From Chryseobacterium sp. LJ668 (lineage in GTDB: Bacteria > Bacteroidota > Bacteroidia > Flavobacteriales > Weeksellaceae), in assembly GCF_019613955.1 (NCBI RefSeq), contig NZ_CP080443.1:1054001-1118000 (forward strand): a stretch of DNA of 64,000 nucleotides, written 5' to 3'. Every line of letters begins with the position of its first letter. The first letter of the stretch is position 1. Under the pieces are notes generated by a model, which was not told the DNA's origin, searched no databases, and was given only the letters and a program-made list of their open reading frames with translations. A program made the translations under genes and the position numbers. Positions 63,099 to 64,000 of this stretch are shown here, in pieces.

Positions 63099-63521
63099 AT
63101 GAAAAATTCAATTATAACAATATTTTTAATTTTAATTCCTTTCTACTCTTTTGCACAAAACAACAAGAAGAATATAAAAGAAGAATCTGTTATGCAGCCT
63201 GAGAAAAATGATGATGGAGATTGGGATCTTACAGTTATTGATACGCAGTTTGATTATTTTTTGAATGCTATTGCCAAACCGATCAGCCAATATTCTGAAT
63301 CTTACCTGAAAAGCAGAAACACAACCCTTGTTACAGAATGGAATTCCTATTACATATCAGGAAAATATAGAAATGTAATAGAATCATCAATAGATTACAA
63401 TCCAAGAGAGAAATATGGGATTAAGTTTGAATATAAACTGTATCAGGTTTTTGCCTACGTCAACTGGAAATACAAACTCAAAATGAACGGACTTAGCGCT
63501 TCAGATACTACAAGATTTTAG
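63099..63521 (+). CDS. DUF6146-like exported protein
   Basis: This 140-residue protein has a signal peptide ending at SFAQ and an acidic linker. Its body (DWDLTVIDTQFDYFLNAIAKP, YSESYLKSRN, LVTEWNSYYISG, SSIDYNPREKYGIKFEYKLYQVFAYVNWKY) follows the pattern of the flavobacterial DUF6146 family, function unknown. It starts 46 bases after the endonuclease-like gene, beyond a terminator. A weak -7 match (TAACTTTA) lies 5 bases before the ATG. Confidence 0.75.
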   Translation: MKNSIITIFLILIPFYSFAQNNKKNIKEESVMQPEKNDDGDWDLTVIDTQFDYFLNAIAKPISQYSESYLKSRNTTLVTEWNSYYISGKYRNVIESSIDYNPREKYGIKFEYKLYQVFAYVNWKYKLKMNGLSASDTTRF

Positions 63522-63525
63522 CATC

Positions 63526-63559
63526 AAAAAAGGTTCAGAAAAATTTCTGAACCTTTTTT
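63526..63559. terminator. bidirectional terminator
   Basis: AAAAAAGGTTCAGAA pairs with TTCTGAACCTTTTTT. It serves the DUF6146-like gene and the convergent superoxide dismutase gene. Confidence 0.88.
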
Positions 63560-63580
63560 ATTTTAAAATTAAGATGATTA

Positions 63581-64000
63581 TTATTTATTAAATAACTCTT
63601 CTACTTTATCCCAATTGACTACACTAAAAAATGCAGCAACGTAATCTGGTCTTCTGTTTTGATAGTTTAAATAATAAGCATGCTCCCAAACGTCTAATCC
63701 TAAAACCGGCGTTCCTTTGGCATCAGCGATCGGCATCAGCGGATTATCCTGATTTGGAGTAGAAGTTACAGATACAGATCCGTCCTCATTTTTAACTAAC
63801 CAAGCCCATCCAGAACCAAATCTTGTTTTAGCGGCCTCAGAAAAATCAGCTTTGAATTTCTCAAGCCCTCCATAATTTTCAATAGCAGCTTTTACGCTTC
63901 CTACAGGCTCTTTGCTCCCACCAGGTGTTAAGATTTCCCAAAACAATGAGTGATTGAAGTGACCTCCACCATTATTTCTAACAGCCGGCTTTTCAACACC
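63581..64000 (-). CDS. sodA: superoxide dismutase (Fe/Mn), C-terminal part
   Basis: The frame stays open through the right edge of the window, so at least 139 residues are present and the N-terminus is cut off. The internal TTG at 63946 is not the start, because family sequence continues upstream of it ([17 protein letters not shown]). Metal-binding residues are in DVWEHAYY (Asp and His). [14 protein letters not shown] and the C-terminal [19 protein letters not shown] are typical. It removes superoxide; whether Fe or Mn is used cannot be told here. Confidence 0.95.
   Translation of the reverse strand, partial: GVEKPAVRNNGGGHFNHSLFWEILTPGGSKEPVGSVKAAIENYGGLEKFKADFSEAAKTRFGSGWAWLVKNEDGSVSVTSTPNQDNPLMPIADAKGTPVLGLDVWEHAYYLNYQNRRPDYVAAFFSVVNWDKVEELFNK

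Noticed and set aside
63581..63946. Superoxide dismutase as a short 121-residue protein starting at TTG 63946
   Set aside because: Family sequence including [10 protein letters not shown] continues in frame upstream to the window edge, so the gene is cut by the window.
1..64000. Insertion sequences, prophage genes, CRISPR arrays, rRNA or tRNA genes
   Set aside because: I looked for transposase and integrase motifs, regular spaced repeats and cloverleaf-like segments in the spacers and saw none.

Overview
The window is AT-rich chromosomal DNA from a member of the Bacteroidota, most likely a flavobacterium of the Weeksellaceae (Chryseobacterium-like). Four lines support this: cell-surface proteins with the type B C-terminal sorting domain of the type IX secretion system (T9SS), the exosortase XrtF with its partner protein, TonB-dependent receptors and lipoproteins typical of the phylum, and more than twenty upstream matches to the Bacteroidota -7 promoter box TAnnTTTG with little sign of Shine-Dalgarno sequences. 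The genus is an inference from overall resemblance; no database was searched.

Layout. 1-17.5 kb is the distal part of a surface-polysaccharide locus. It holds ten glycosyltransferases (five GT2, three GT4, one GT32, one GT56-like), a sugar aminotransferase and acetyltransferase pair, an SDR enzyme, two methyltransferase-fold proteins, an asparagine synthetase and a serine-acetyltransferase-like enzyme. No flippase or polymerase is visible, so the locus probably continues to the left. 17.7-21.1 kb is a compact inorganic-carbon cluster: beta-carbonic anhydrase, small secreted protein, SulP anion transporter, second beta-carbonic anhydrase. 21.1-31.7 kb is mostly housekeeping and small envelope genes (pth, two paralogous lipoproteins, mfd, small exported proteins, a GH3-family enzyme, an MFS transporter).

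31.7-43.5 kb carries four large T9SS-exported proteins split into two pairs by dnaB and rnhA. Their N-terminal and C-terminal halves occur in all four combinations, which suggests recombination among the paralogues. 43.6-46.7 kb holds a nitroreductase-family gene and nadB-nadC. 46.9-52.3 kb has a TonB-dependent receptor, a small membrane protein, asd and a CDF metal transporter. 52.3-52.6 kb is a gene-free stretch with degenerate intergenic repeats. Next come the divergent xrtF pair and a cluster (AmgK-like kinase, RapZ C-terminal domain, MurU-like nucleotidyltransferase) that looks like cell-wall sugar salvage, followed by a LOG-family gene and a DUF6702 gene. 57.3-63.1 kb holds a receptor/DUF5689 lipoprotein operon divergent from a secreted endonuclease-like protein, possibly an uptake system for nucleic acid or phosphate. 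The window ends inside a superoxide dismutase gene.

No rRNA, tRNA, CRISPR array, transposase or phage gene was recognised. Promoter positions move several gene starts downstream of the longest reading frame, and five genes have TAnnTTTG exactly four bases before the ATG, which predicts leaderless mRNAs.
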